Position numbers and translations under genes: made by a program. The notes beneath the pieces are model-generated. The model saw nothing but the letters and a program-made list of their open reading frames with translations, was not told the origin of the DNA and did no database searches. Below are positions 7,908 to 17,025 of a DNA stretch of 50,439 nt, in pieces; position 1 is the first letter of the stretch; every line of letters starts with the position of its first letter. Source of the stretch: Legionella sp. (GTDB taxonomy: Bacteria > Pseudomonadota > Gammaproteobacteria > Legionellales > Legionellaceae); contig PEQM01000010.1 of NCBI GenBank assembly GCA_002786205.1, positions 1 to 50,439 of the forward strand, in the 5' to 3' direction.

Positions 7908-8140
7908 AAAGCGTTTATCCAGGTTCATAAATCTATATGATATTAGATGCGAGCCTAGATGTGAATTAAAGTACGAAATTTAATAAAAAAAATATTTTTT
8001 GCAGTCTTGTTGGGTTTTTTTTATTCAGCAGCGCATAATTCATTACGCATTTGAAAGGGAGAAGAAAAGAAGGGGAGTAAAAGGAAAAAAGGTGAGTGTA
8101 AATTCAAACGCTCACTAATCTTTTACCATCGGATTAATTA

Positions 8141-8419
8141 TTAGTAAACGATTTTACTCGGATCAATTAACGACCCGGTGATTTCAAAAGTTTTCCTTCT
8201 AGATTTTTCTCCGCGAATTAATTTGATTTGTTTGCTTGGTACGTCAAAGCATTTGGCTAAATATTTAATGAGTGCTTCATTAGCGCGTCCTTCAATGGGT
8301 GGTGCATTTAAGCGAATTTTAAGCGCACCATCATGTAATCCTGATATCTCATTAGATTTTGCGCCAGGCTGAATGTAAAGATTTAGCCTGATGACATCAT
8401 TTTTATATTCGTACCACAT
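8141..8419 (-). CDS. YggU/DUF167 family protein
   Basis: This 92-residue protein belongs to the UPF0235/DUF167 family. It shows LYIQPGAKSNEI, the conserved IRLNAPPIEGRANEAL core and LIRGEKSRRKTFEI. The family forms a small alpha/beta fold of unknown biochemical role, usually downstream of the membrane protein YggT. Here its ATG overlaps the end of a 65-residue hydrophobic frame that may be a YggT remnant. Length matches the family (about 95). Downstream, at 7929-8140, no gene is seen. Confidence 0.88.
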   Translation of the reverse strand: MWYEYKNDVIRLNLYIQPGAKSNEISGLHDGALKIRLNAPPIEGRANEALIKYLAKCFDVPSKQIKLIRGEKSRRKTFEITGSLIDPSKIVY

Positions 8420-8600
8420 ATATTTCTCGCTTTAATTGGTCTGGTATAAAGAGTGACATATGAGAACTAAGACAAGTCATAATGCGCTGACGCAGAACAA
8501 AAAATATTAAACTTATGATGGTATATCCGGACAATTTCACGCCTGGTAATACATAGCCATAATCGACTACAGCGCATACTAAAGGTGTTAGATCAGTCAT
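8403..8600 (-). CDS. Short hydrophobic ORF, possible YggT remnant
   Basis: This 65-residue frame starts at ATG 8600, with an in-frame stop three codons upstream, and its stop overlaps the yggU-like start by 17 nt. It has one hydrophobic stretch (about residues 24-36) after LPGVKLSG. In many proteobacteria yggT, a membrane protein of 180 or more residues with two YGGT domains, directly precedes yggU. The position and the single segment would fit a truncated YggT C-terminus, but the match is weak and the frame might be chance. Confidence 0.25.
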   Translation of the reverse strand: MTDLTPLVCAVVDYGYVLPGVKLSGYTIISLIFFVLRQRIMTCLSSHMSLFIPDQLKREIYVVRI

Positions 8601-8682
8601 GACGAGTGGTTACTGGACGCCTCTTTACGTTACCGATACCATTTGGTGTAATTAAGATCAATTTGTTCTAGGAGTAGATTAA

Positions 8683-9084
8683 ATGTTCTCATTTTTTCAA
8701 AATGGCGGTGCCTCTGTATCCGAAAATGATACTTTCAATTATCAACAATTTAAAGTATGGCTGGATTTTTATCTCAGTTTCATGCAAAAGATTATTGAAT
8801 ACACGGCTTATACAATCGGTGGTATTATGCTGCTCGTGGGACCATTTGATGTGTTTTGTGGGGCGATAATGGCGTTATCAGGTGGTAATGGTCTTGCTTA
8901 TACTGCTGTTTCGCCTTATTTGGTGTTAGCAGCAGGCGCGATAGCCGCATCTTTGTTGACTGTTGTTGGTTTGGCACTTGCCATAACGGCCTGCGCTTAC
9001 TTCATGTCTTCATCAACTGCTGCGTCAAAACAAACAACCAATGCTGTCGATGTTGAACATGAACATTCAGTACCGAGTTATTGA
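8683..9084 (+). CDS. Small two-segment membrane protein
   Basis: The product is 133 residues with AGGAG about 7 nt before the ATG. After a polar N-terminus of about 35 residues, two long hydrophobic stretches (about 38-67 and 77-107) are separated by a short loop around SGGNGLAYTAVSP. A polar tail with DVEHEHSVPSY ends the chain. No family is recognised. Its plan, a membrane hairpin and soluble tail, resembles the unrelated-looking small protein at 47987-48376. It could be an inner-membrane protein or a secreted effector that inserts in host membranes; nothing in the sequence decides. Confidence 0.6.
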   Translation: MFSFFQNGGASVSENDTFNYQQFKVWLDFYLSFMQKIIEYTAYTIGGIMLLVGPFDVFCGAIMALSGGNGLAYTAVSPYLVLAAGAIAASLLTVVGLALAITACAYFMSSSTAASKQTTNAVDVEHEHSVPSY

Positions 9085-9578
9085 TTTGTAGGAAGCAGGT
9101 TAAAGACAAAGCGGTTTTTTTGACAGGGTTACTAGTGTTTACTGGCTATCTGGGCTTGTCCGCGGTACTTAGTAGATGGTCAGATTAAATCGCTTTTTCC
9201 TTTGCCCATTAAATTAGGGTTGTAGGGTGTTTTAAACATTAAATCCTCTATTTACCCAGATATCTTGACAGACCCCTTAAAAAAACGATTCGCCCCATTC
9301 CTATTTTCGGAAAAGATCAGCACTAATTTTAAATTTCCTTTTTGATTCAGAGAGATACTTTTTCCCTGCGCTTCTTTCGCCATGAATAAACTGAAGTACA
9401 TTGGCTTGGTCGCTAAATATAGAAATAAGTTCATTTTGCTAAATATGTCCATTTGACATAAGAAATTGATGGGGGGTATCTTACTCTTTGGTCAGAAAAA
9501 AAACTGTCAGCAGATTGGCATCTCGTATTTTTAAAGATCAAGAGTATAATCGTTGATTTATTATCTGAGTTTTACTTT
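9085..9578. other. 494-nt intergenic region upstream of sulP
   Basis: I see no credible gene here. A 66-codon minus-strand frame at 9252-9452 has no ribosome binding site or recognisable motif. The last 130 nt hold the probable sulP promoter. The remaining AT-rich part could be a decayed gene, but no family can be read from it. Confidence 0.45.
9453..9482 (+). promoter_or_regulatory. Probable sigma-70 promoter for sulP
   Basis: A consensus TTGACA (9453-9458) is followed by an 18-nt spacer containing a run of six G and then TATCTT (9477-9482). The sulP ATG is about 97 nt downstream, leaving a leader of roughly 90 nt. Confidence 0.5.
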
Positions 9579-11210
9579 ATGAAAACACTGATTGCTTCGT
9601 ATAAAGCTGGATTATTTAATCAATCCAATTGGCTTCCTAATATCATCTCTGGAATTATCGTAGGCGTTGTCGCGCTTCCTTTGGCAATGGCTTTTGCTAT
9701 CGCTTCTGGTACAAAACCAGAACAAGGGTTGTATACTGCGATTGTTGCAGGAATATTGGTTTCTCTTTTTGGTGGTAGTCGGGTACAAATTGCAGGACCT
9801 ACGGGTGCTTTTGTTGTGATTCTTTCAGGGATTACCGCAAAATATGGCATTAGCGGCTTGCAAATTGCGACCATTATGGCTGGTTTGATACTCTTCTTTT
9901 TTGGTCTGGCTCGATTGGGAGGAATTATCAAATTTATCCCTATGCCCGTAATCATTGGATTTACTGCTGGTATTGGGCTTGTAATTTGGGTCGGGCAGTG
10001 GACTTATTTTTTTGGTTTGCCAGCTACTGCGGGTGGACATTTTCATGAAAAGTTATGGCAGTTAATACAAGTGCTCCCCCAATTAAGCCTTCCAGCAACA
10101 GGCTTAGGGCTGTTTTCTTTGTTTGTGGTCTTGTATGTGAATAAAATCCCTGGCTTTAAAAAAGTACCAGGGCCTTTAGTGGCTTTAGTGCTTGCTACTG
10201 CAGCTCAGTCGTTTTTTCATTTTCCTGGCATTGCAACCATAGGCAGTCTTTTTGGTGGTATTCCCCAAGGATTGCCTTCTTTTCACCTTCCTACCGTTAC
10301 GTTAGATGAAATCATCACCTTGATAGGCCCTGCATTCACTATCGCGATGCTCGGTGCTATAGAATCCTTGCTGTCCGCTGTGATCGCAGATGGGATGGCT
10401 GGGACTCAGCATGATTCTAATCAGGAATTAATAGGGCAGGGCATTGCCAACATAGTGGCTCCCTTGTTTGGTGGTTTTGCCGCAACAGGCGCGATTGCAC
10501 GTACCGCAACCAATATTCGTAATGGAGGGAATAGCCCTTTGTCCGGTGTGGTACATGGACTGACTTTAATCATCATTATCCTGTTTTTAACGCCACTGGC
10601 AGTAAACATTCCATTGACTGCTTTGGCGGCTATTTTATTCATAGTGGCATGGAATATGAGTGAGGCTAAACATTTTATCAAACTATTAAAAACAGCACCT
10701 CGTGCTGATGTAGTGGTCTTATTGGTTACATTTTTTCTCACTGTATTTGTCGATTTGGTGGTTGCTGTAAATATAGGCGTGATTTTAGCCGTCTTGCATT
10801 TTTTACGTCACATGGCTTCTAGTGTGGCCATACAGCAAATGACTGAACAGCAAATAACTCAAGAACTCAGTCTGCTGGAAGTAGAAAAAATTCCTTCAGG
10901 TTTGGAGATTTATACTATCGAAGGTCCTTTCTTTTTTGCTGTTATTGATGTGTTTCAGCGTGCGCTAGCTGCCACTCATACTGATCCTGAGATTTTATTG
11001 TTTCGTTTTCGCTGGGTTCCGTTGATTGATGTCAGTGGATTACATGCTTTAGAAGAGTGCATTAAGGCTTTACAGCAAAGAAATGTGCGGGTTATGGTCA
11101 GCGAGGCGAATTTGCTAGTTGAAGGAAAATTGCGTAAAGCAGGTATAATTTCTTTACTTGGTTCACAAAATTATCATAAAAATTTATCTTCAGCATTGGC
11201 TGCATGTTAA
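9579..11210 (+). CDS. SulP family anion transporter with STAS domain
   Basis: SulP (SLC26-like) proteins move sulfate, bicarbonate, dicarboxylates or other anions across the inner membrane. The N-terminal part is hydrophobic with family motifs GIIVGVVALPLAMAFAIASG, GLYTAIVAG, FGGSRVQIAGPTGAFVV and GFTAGIG. The conserved NQELIGQGIANIVAPLFGG stretch lies mid-protein. A cytoplasmic STAS domain covers about residues 435-540, with VPLIDVSGLHALEE as its nucleotide-like loop. At 543 residues it is on the short side of the family. It is followed 62 nt later by PEP synthase. Substrate cannot be told from sequence; bicarbonate is worth considering given the inorganic-carbon genes at 30-35 kb. Confidence 0.88.
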   Translation: MKTLIASYKAGLFNQSNWLPNIISGIIVGVVALPLAMAFAIASGTKPEQGLYTAIVAGILVSLFGGSRVQIAGPTGAFVVILSGITAKYGISGLQIATIMAGLILFFFGLARLGGIIKFIPMPVIIGFTAGIGLVIWVGQWTYFFGLPATAGGHFHEKLWQLIQVLPQLSLPATGLGLFSLFVVLYVNKIPGFKKVPGPLVALVLATAAQSFFHFPGIATIGSLFGGIPQGLPSFHLPTVTLDEIITLIGPAFTIAMLGAIESLLSAVIADGMAGTQHDSNQELIGQGIANIVAPLFGGFAATGAIARTATNIRNGGNSPLSGVVHGLTLIIIILFLTPLAVNIPLTALAAILFIVAWNMSEAKHFIKLLKTAPRADVVVLLVTFFLTVFVDLVVAVNIGVILAVLHFLRHMASSVAIQQMTEQQITQELSLLEVEKIPSGLEIYTIEGPFFFAVIDVFQRALAATHTDPEILLFRFRWVPLIDVSGLHALEECIKALQQRNVRVMVSEANLLVEGKLRKAGIISLLGSQNYHKNLSSALAAC

Positions 11211-11272
11211 TTGGTTCCCATTGTAAAGCAATTTAAGTAGAATGAGGGCATTTTTATGGACTTGGGGTATTT

Positions 11273-13648
11273 ATGACAGTAGGACAGCACACTATTGATT
11301 TAGCGCAATTAGGAATGAGCGATTTAGAGCAAGTGGGCGGAAAAAATGCTTCTCTTGGTGAAATGATCAGTCATTTGTCTTCTCTTGGTGTTTCTGTTCC
11401 TGGTGGCTTTGCTACCACAGCAGATTCGTTTAGAGATTTTTTATCTCGTGATGGTCTGGATAAAAAAATCTATGCCAAATTAAGTTCATTGGACACCGAT
11501 GATGTGCGCATGCTTGCTGTTGTCGGACAAGAAATAAGAGCATTGGTGTTAGATACTCCATTTAGCGCTGAATTTGAAGATGCTGTGCGTAAAGCCTATG
11601 AAGCTTTAGCTCAGCGTATTGGTCATAGTGATTTTAGTGTTGCCGTACGTTCTTCTGCGACAGCAGAGGATTTGCCCGATGCCTCTTTTGCCGGTCAGCA
11701 AGAAACCTATTTGAATGTGAAAGGGGTCGATGCGGTATTGTTGGCGATGAAAAAGGTATTCGCTTCTTTATTCAACGATCGAGCCATTGCCTACCGAGTT
11801 CATCATCAATTTGCCCACCACGATGTGGCTTTGTCAGTTGGCGTACAGCAAATGGTACGTAGCGATTTGGCGGTCAGTGGTGTGATGTTTACCATGGACA
11901 CTGAATCTGGATTTAATGAAGTGGTTTTCATTACTTCTTCCTATGGATTAGGTGAAATGGTGGTTCAAGGTGCTGTGAATCCTGATGAATTTTACGTCCA
12001 TAAACCTGGATTAAGAGCCAACAAACCGGCTGTTATTCGTAAGAATTTGGGCAGTAAAGCGCTAAAGATGATTTATAACGAAGATCCAAACACGATAGAG
12101 CGCGTGCATACGGTAGCGGTAGAACCTTCTTTACGGTTGCTTTTTTCTTTAGATGCAAATGAAGTCGAAGAGCTGGCCAGGCAGGCGCTTATCATAGAGC
12201 AGCACTATGGTCGTCCTATGGATATTGAATGGGCAAAAGATGGCACCAATGGCAAATTGTATATCTTGCAAGCACGTCCTGAAACAGTACGCAGCCGTGA
12301 CAACCATCAGGTCTTGGAGCGTTATGTTTTAGCAAAGCAAGGTGTTGTTTTAACAGAGGGTCGCAGTATAGGCCAACGTATTGGTCAAGGCGTTGCTCGC
12401 GTCATCAAACATCTTGATGAAATGCATAAAATTCAACCTGGTGACGTGTTGGTTTCTGACATGACTGACCCTGATTGGGAGCCGGTGATGAAAAAAGCCT
12501 CGGCCATTATTACTAATCGCGGCGGACGGACTTGCCATGCAGCCATTATTGCTCGGGAATTAGGTATTCCTGCTGTAGTAGGGTGTGGTGACGCAACAAA
12601 AGCCATAGCGGACGGGGATGAGGTGACGGTAAGTTGTGCAGAAGGTGATACCGGATTTGTTTATCAGGGGTTGTTGCCTTTTGAGCGTGTTTGCCTGGAT
12701 GTAGAAACCATGCCTCAATTGCCTTTAAAGGTAATGCTAAATGTTGGTAATCCAGAGCGTGCTTTTTCATTTCAATCGGTTCCCAATGATGGGGTAGGGC
12801 TTGCCCGACTGGAGTTTTTAATCTCTAATACCATAGGCATACATCCCAATGCTTTATTAGATTATGATCATTTGCAAGATGCTGAACTTAAGCAATATAT
12901 TACTGAAAAAACAGCAGCTTATGCCTCTCCTGTAGAATATTATATCGAGCGTTTAAAAGAGGGTATAGCAACGATTGCAGCTGCTTTTTATCCCAAACCG
13001 GTTATTGTTCGTTTGTCAGATTTTAAATCCAATGAGTATGCCAATTTGGTTGGTGGTACTTTATATGAGCCGCAGGAAGAAAACCCCATGCTGGGATTTA
13101 GAGGGGCTTCACGTTATGTGGCGCCGTCCTTTGCTGAATGCTTTGCTTTAGAGTGTAAAGCTGTGCGTCGAGTGCGTGAAGAAATGGGCTTAACCAATGT
13201 TGAAATCATGATTCCTTTTGTGCGCACCGTGGCTGAGGCAGCTCAGGTCATTGACGTATTAAAAACGCATGGCTTAGAAAGAGGAAAAGAGGGTTTGCGT
13301 ATTATTATGATGTGTGAACTGCCTTCAAACGCACTATTAGCAGAAGACTTTTTGGAATATTTTGATGGCTTTTCAATTGGTTCTAATGATTTAACGCAAT
13401 TGACATTGGGCCTGGATCGGGATTCTGGTTTGGTTGCTGCCCAATTTGATGAGCGTAATGAGGCGGTTAAGGTTTTGTTGCATTTGGCTATTTCAGCTTG
13501 TAAAAAAGCAGGAAAATACATTGGTATTTGTGGACAAGGCCCTTCAGATCATCAGGATTTTGCTCAGTGGTTAATGAAAGAAGGGATTGACAGTGTGTCT
13601 TTAAATCCGGATTCAGTTTTGGAGACATGCCTCTTTTTAGCTAAGTAG
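11273..13648 (+). CDS. ppsA: Phosphoenolpyruvate synthase
   Basis: PpsA converts pyruvate and ATP to PEP, AMP and phosphate, the entry step of gluconeogenesis. The N-terminal ATP-grasp domain shows [32 protein letters not shown] and DIEWAKDG. The swivelling phosphohistidine domain has [14 protein letters not shown], with His422 at the phosphorylation site (His421 in E. coli). The C-terminal PEP-binding TIM barrel has [37 protein letters not shown] and GICGQGPS. Length 791 equals the family norm. This fits an organism that feeds on amino acids and makes sugars by gluconeogenesis. It may be co-transcribed with the antiporter 23 nt downstream. Confidence 0.96.
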   Translation: MTVGQHTIDLAQLGMSDLEQVGGKNASLGEMISHLSSLGVSVPGGFATTADSFRDFLSRDGLDKKIYAKLSSLDTDDVRMLAVVGQEIRALVLDTPFSAEFEDAVRKAYEALAQRIGHSDFSVAVRSSATAEDLPDASFAGQQETYLNVKGVDAVLLAMKKVFASLFNDRAIAYRVHHQFAHHDVALSVGVQQMVRSDLAVSGVMFTMDTESGFNEVVFITSSYGLGEMVVQGAVNPDEFYVHKPGLRANKPAVIRKNLGSKALKMIYNEDPNTIERVHTVAVEPSLRLLFSLDANEVEELARQALIIEQHYGRPMDIEWAKDGTNGKLYILQARPETVRSRDNHQVLERYVLAKQGVVLTEGRSIGQRIGQGVARVIKHLDEMHKIQPGDVLVSDMTDPDWEPVMKKASAIITNRGGRTCHAAIIARELGIPAVVGCGDATKAIADGDEVTVSCAEGDTGFVYQGLLPFERVCLDVETMPQLPLKVMLNVGNPERAFSFQSVPNDGVGLARLEFLISNTIGIHPNALLDYDHLQDAELKQYITEKTAAYASPVEYYIERLKEGIATIAAAFYPKPVIVRLSDFKSNEYANLVGGTLYEPQEENPMLGFRGASRYVAPSFAECFALECKAVRRVREEMGLTNVEIMIPFVRTVAEAAQVIDVLKTHGLERGKEGLRIIMMCELPSNALLAEDFLEYFDGFSIGSNDLTQLTLGLDRDSGLVAAQFDERNEAVKVLLHLAISACKKAGKYIGICGQGPSDHQDFAQWLMKEGIDSVSLNPDSVLETCLFLAK

Positions 13649-13671
13649 TCATATTTAATAAGGATTCTCTT

Positions 13672-15090
13672 ATGCGCGCGCGCTGGTTGGTTTTCCTTCT
13701 ATGTGCTCCTGTGCTGGCTTACGCTGGCGCAGGGGAGCATGGTGATCCGGTGGCTTCAGTTATTTTAGTTGTGACGGGTCTTTTTTTATGTGCTCTTTTA
13801 GGGCGCTATGTAGCTCATCGTTTGCATCAACCTGGTGTATTAGGTGAATTGCTGATGGGTGTTTTATTAGGCAACATTGGTTATTTTTTTGGCTCTCATC
13901 TCATTATTATTTTGCGCGAAGGTCCAGCGATTTTTTCTATAGTGCAAGACATCTTCAATGGTTTTTCTGTTACTGCTGCCGTCCATTCAGTTATTGCCAA
14001 TGCAGATGATGCGCAATCTATTATCAGCGTGTTAAGTAGTGTCCAAAACATCGAGTATTTGAAAATTGCCTATATCGTCGATGTATTTTCACGCTATGGT
14101 GTTATTTTTCTGCTGTTTATGGTTGGCTTGGAAAGTTCGTTTACTGAGTTAAAACATACGGGTAGTGAGTCTTTCAAAGTGGCATTAATCGGTGTGGTTG
14201 CACCGATGATATTGGGTTTTTTCGTGGCTTTTGGGTTATTACCTGATGCATCCTGGCAAACTTGTTTGTTTGTCGGCGCCACGTTAAGCGCAACCAGTAT
14301 TGGCATTACAGCAAGGGTTTTGGCTGATCTAAAAAAATTAAAAACACGCGAAGCACGAACCATTTTGGGTGCTGCCATGCTGGATGATGTTTTAGGCTTG
14401 ATCATTTTGGCTGCGGTAAGTAGTGTGATAACTCAAGGCAGTATTAATCCTTGGGGAATAATGCATATTGCGGTATTGACTTTATTGTTTTTTGCCGGTG
14501 TTTTATTGCTTGGTCCGCTAATATTGCAAAAAGCGATTTATTTTTTTCGGTTTTTACCTTTATGGGAAGCCAAATTGGTTGTTTCTTTTCTATTCGTCAT
14601 GAGCTTGGCTTGGTTGGCGTCTTACATCCAGCTGGCTGCGATAATTGGTGCTTTTGCGGCTGGATTATTAATAAATGACAGTTATTTTGAGTTGGGTACA
14701 GACAAGAATAAAACAGAACTCAATATTTGGCAGTTAATTTCACCCTTAGCGTCTGTATTAACTCCTTTATTTTTTATCGTGATTGGCTTACAAGTCAAAC
14801 TGGAAACTTTTTTTAACAAGCCTGTTTTACTGTTGGCAGCAGCATTAACAGCGGCAGCTATCCTGGGGAAATTGATTAGCGGGCTGGGGGCTAATAAAAA
14901 AGATGACGCTTGGTTAATTGGAATAGGCATGCTGCCCAGGGGCGAGGTGGGTCTTGTTTTTGCATCGATAGGAAAAACTTTAGGCGTTATCTCCGATGCC
15001 TTATTTTCTGCTATTGTGCTTATGGTGGTGGTCACGACTTTTATTGCACCGCCTTTATTAAAAATAAGATATGCAAAAAAGCAACAATAG
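13672..15090 (+). CDS. CPA2 family cation:proton antiporter
   Basis: This 472-residue protein starts with a hydrophobic segment resembling a signal peptide (about 1-18, ending AYAGAG). About twelve membrane segments of the Na+/H+ exchanger domain follow. RYVAHRLHQPGVLGELLMG, FMVGLESSF, GATLSATSIGITARVL and ILGAAMLDDVLGL, with its paired acidic residues, are typical of KefB/NapA-type CPA2 antiporters. GMLPRGEVGLVFA matches the conserved late helix. No TrkA-N regulatory domain is present. It sits between ppsA and nadC in one direction with short gaps (23 and 19 nt). The cation, Na+ or K+, is not decided by sequence. Confidence 0.88.
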   Translation: MRARWLVFLLCAPVLAYAGAGEHGDPVASVILVVTGLFLCALLGRYVAHRLHQPGVLGELLMGVLLGNIGYFFGSHLIIILREGPAIFSIVQDIFNGFSVTAAVHSVIANADDAQSIISVLSSVQNIEYLKIAYIVDVFSRYGVIFLLFMVGLESSFTELKHTGSESFKVALIGVVAPMILGFFVAFGLLPDASWQTCLFVGATLSATSIGITARVLADLKKLKTREARTILGAAMLDDVLGLIILAAVSSVITQGSINPWGIMHIAVLTLLFFAGVLLLGPLILQKAIYFFRFLPLWEAKLVVSFLFVMSLAWLASYIQLAAIIGAFAAGLLINDSYFELGTDKNKTELNIWQLISPLASVLTPLFFIVIGLQVKLETFFNKPVLLLAAALTAAAILGKLISGLGANKKDDAWLIGIGMLPRGEVGLVFASIGKTLGVISDALFSAIVLMVVVTTFIAPPLLKIRYAKKQQ

Positions 15091-15109
15091 TTTCATGTAG
15101 GGAGTCTCT

Positions 15110-15952
15110 ATGAACAGTGATTTAATGCAGGTGAGAGTTGATGTGGCTCGTGCTTTGGCTGAAGATATTGGCAGTGGTGATGTGACTGCCAGTTTATTGC
15201 CAGAACAATTAATGGTTGATGCAGAGATCATCAGCAGAGAACCGATGCTCCTTTGTGGACAGCAATGGGTAGAAGAAGCCTTTCATCAGATAGATTCAAC
15301 GGTAGAATTACAATGGCTGGAGTCAGAGGGCAGCTGGCTTGATACCCCCAGAACTTTATGTCAAATCAAAGGACGGGCAAGAAGCTTGTTAACTGCTGAA
15401 CGCACTGCATTAAATTTTTTGCAAACGCTTTCTGCAACTGCAACGCAAACCTATCAATATGTGCAGCAGTTAAAAGGAAGTAAAACACAATTACTAGACA
15501 CTAGAAAAACCTTGCCCGGCTTACGCCAGGCGCAAAAATATGCGGTTCGTTGTGCAGGCGGTGTGAATCATCGTCTGGGGCTTTATGATGCCTTCTTGAT
15601 TAAAGAAAATCATATTAAAGCCTGTGGCTCTATAGCTCAGGCCATTTTTTTGGCACGACAGGTATCGCCTGCTGTATTGGTTGAAATAGAAGTAGAAACC
15701 TTGGCGGAATTGCAAGAAGCTTTGGCTGCCAGGCCAGATCGTATTTTATTAGATAATTTCAATCAGGAGATGTTGCTTGCGGCAGTAAAACTTAATGAAC
15801 AATATGGCTGTTCTTTAGAGGCATCCGGAGGAATTACTTTAGAGACTATCGCTCAGATAGCAGGCAGTGGAGTTGATTTTATCTCCATAGGAGCCATTAC
15901 CAAGTCAATTCAGGCCATTGATCTTAGTATGCTGGTAAGAGATATCTTATGA
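15110..15952 (+). CDS. nadC: Nicotinate-nucleotide pyrophosphorylase (carboxylating)
   Basis: NadC (quinolinate phosphoribosyltransferase) turns quinolinate and PRPP into nicotinate mononucleotide, the step after NadB and NadA. Family motifs are ALAEDIGSGDVTASL, TAERTALNFLQTLS, LLDTRKTLPGLR, KYAVRCAGGVNHRLGLYDAFLIKENH, VEIEVETLAEL, RILLDNFN and LEASGGITLETI. Length 280 is normal. The gene lies about 8.6 kb from nadA and nadB and on the other strand. Its TGA overlaps the ATG of the MurG-like gene in ATGA, so those two are translationally coupled. Confidence 0.96.
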   Translation: MNSDLMQVRVDVARALAEDIGSGDVTASLLPEQLMVDAEIISREPMLLCGQQWVEEAFHQIDSTVELQWLESEGSWLDTPRTLCQIKGRARSLLTAERTALNFLQTLSATATQTYQYVQQLKGSKTQLLDTRKTLPGLRQAQKYAVRCAGGVNHRLGLYDAFLIKENHIKACGSIAQAIFLARQVSPAVLVEIEVETLAELQEALAARPDRILLDNFNQEMLLAAVKLNEQYGCSLEASGGITLETIAQIAGSGVDFISIGAITKSIQAIDLSMLVRDIL

Positions 15953-17025
15953 ATACAAAAACGATAGTATTTACAGGAGGCGGTACAGCAGGACATGTAA
16001 CGCCTAATTTGGCTTTGATTTCAGCAATGAAGCCAGATGGATGGCACATGCATTATATTGGTTCTCAGGCGGGTATAGAAAAAGCCATGATCGAGCCTCT
16101 AGGCATTTCTTTTCATGCTATTGCCAGTGGTAAATTACGTCGTTATTTTAGTTTACAAAATTTTTTAGACCCTTTTAAAATTATCATAGGAATTATCCAA
16201 TCTTTTTTTCTTTTTCGCAAAATTAAGCCTCAGGTTGTTTTTTCAAAAGGAGGATTTGTTGCTTTCCCTGTCGTAGTGGGTGCATGGTTGCATCGTATTC
16301 CGGTTATTGCTCATGAATCAGATATTAGTCCTGGCTTGGCTAATCGGTTGTCCTTTCCCTTTGTGACCAAGATCTGCCTGACTTTTGACGCCGCGCAAAA
16401 ACATTTTAAAAATCAGCAAAAAACCCTTGTGACGGGTACACCTATTCGTGAACAACTTTTTTTAGGATCAAAAGCCAGAGGCTTGGCTTTATGCGGATTT
16501 AATGAAGACAAACCTTGCCTGCTCGTTATCGGTGGCAGCTTAGGTGCGGGTTCTATCAATCAAAGTATTCGTTCGGCTTTAGATACATTAAGGCAGCAAT
16601 ATCAGGTTATTCATTTATGTGGCAAAGGAAAACGAGATGAATCTTTGGCTAATATGGCTGGTTATTGTCAGTTTGAGTACGCCAATGAGGAGCTGGCTGA
16701 TTTGTTAGCTTGTGCCACCGTGGTTGTTTCTCGTTCAGGAGCGAATTCTTTGTATGAACTTTTGGCTTTAGGCAAGCCTCATGTCCTGATACCTTTGTCT
16801 GCAAAAGTCAGCAGAGGAGATCAGGTGCAAAATGCACGTTATATGCAACAACTCGGTATTAGTGTTGTGATTCAAGATGAGCAGCTGACGCCAAAGACTT
16901 TGCTAACGGCTTTACAGGAAGTAGTTGTTCGGAAACAAGAGATAGAGCAAAAAATAAATGAACTGCATATAAAATCAGCTACAGATAAAATAGTAACTCT
17001 GATTAAGGAATACGCTTGTGTTTAA
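15949..17025 (+). CDS. MurG-like UDP-GlcNAc glycosyltransferase
   Basis: MurG transfers GlcNAc from UDP-GlcNAc to lipid I to make lipid II on the inner face of the membrane. This 358-residue GT-B protein has FTGGGTAGHVTPNLAL, GSQAGIEKAMI, FSKGGFVAFPVVVGA, AHESDISPGLANR, TGTPIREQL, VIGGSLGAGSINQ and SRSGANSLYELLALGKPHVLIPL. Its wording (HESD-PGLANR, SKGGFVA) resembles the form I associate with Firmicutes and other Gram-positives more than the E. coli form (HEQN). The usual murG sits in the division-cell wall cluster, which is not here, so this is probably a second copy. It overlaps nadC by 4 nt and the M20 peptidase by 8 nt. Acceptor specificity is uncertain. Confidence 0.8.
   Translation: MNTKTIVFTGGGTAGHVTPNLALISAMKPDGWHMHYIGSQAGIEKAMIEPLGISFHAIASGKLRRYFSLQNFLDPFKIIIGIIQSFFLFRKIKPQVVFSKGGFVAFPVVVGAWLHRIPVIAHESDISPGLANRLSFPFVTKICLTFDAAQKHFKNQQKTLVTGTPIREQLFLGSKARGLALCGFNEDKPCLLVIGGSLGAGSINQSIRSALDTLRQQYQVIHLCGKGKRDESLANMAGYCQFEYANEELADLLACATVVVSRSGANSLYELLALGKPHVLIPLSAKVSRGDQVQNARYMQQLGISVVIQDEQLTPKTLLTALQEVVVRKQEIEQKINELHIKSATDKIVTLIKEYACV

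Noticed and set aside
9252-9452. 66-codon minus-strand frame before sulP
   Set aside because: No ribosome binding site or homology signal, and it runs antisense into the sulP promoter region.
13672-15090. Glutathione-gated KefB/KefC channel
   Set aside because: The TrkA-N regulatory domain of Kef proteins is absent, so only the general CPA2 antiporter call is supported.
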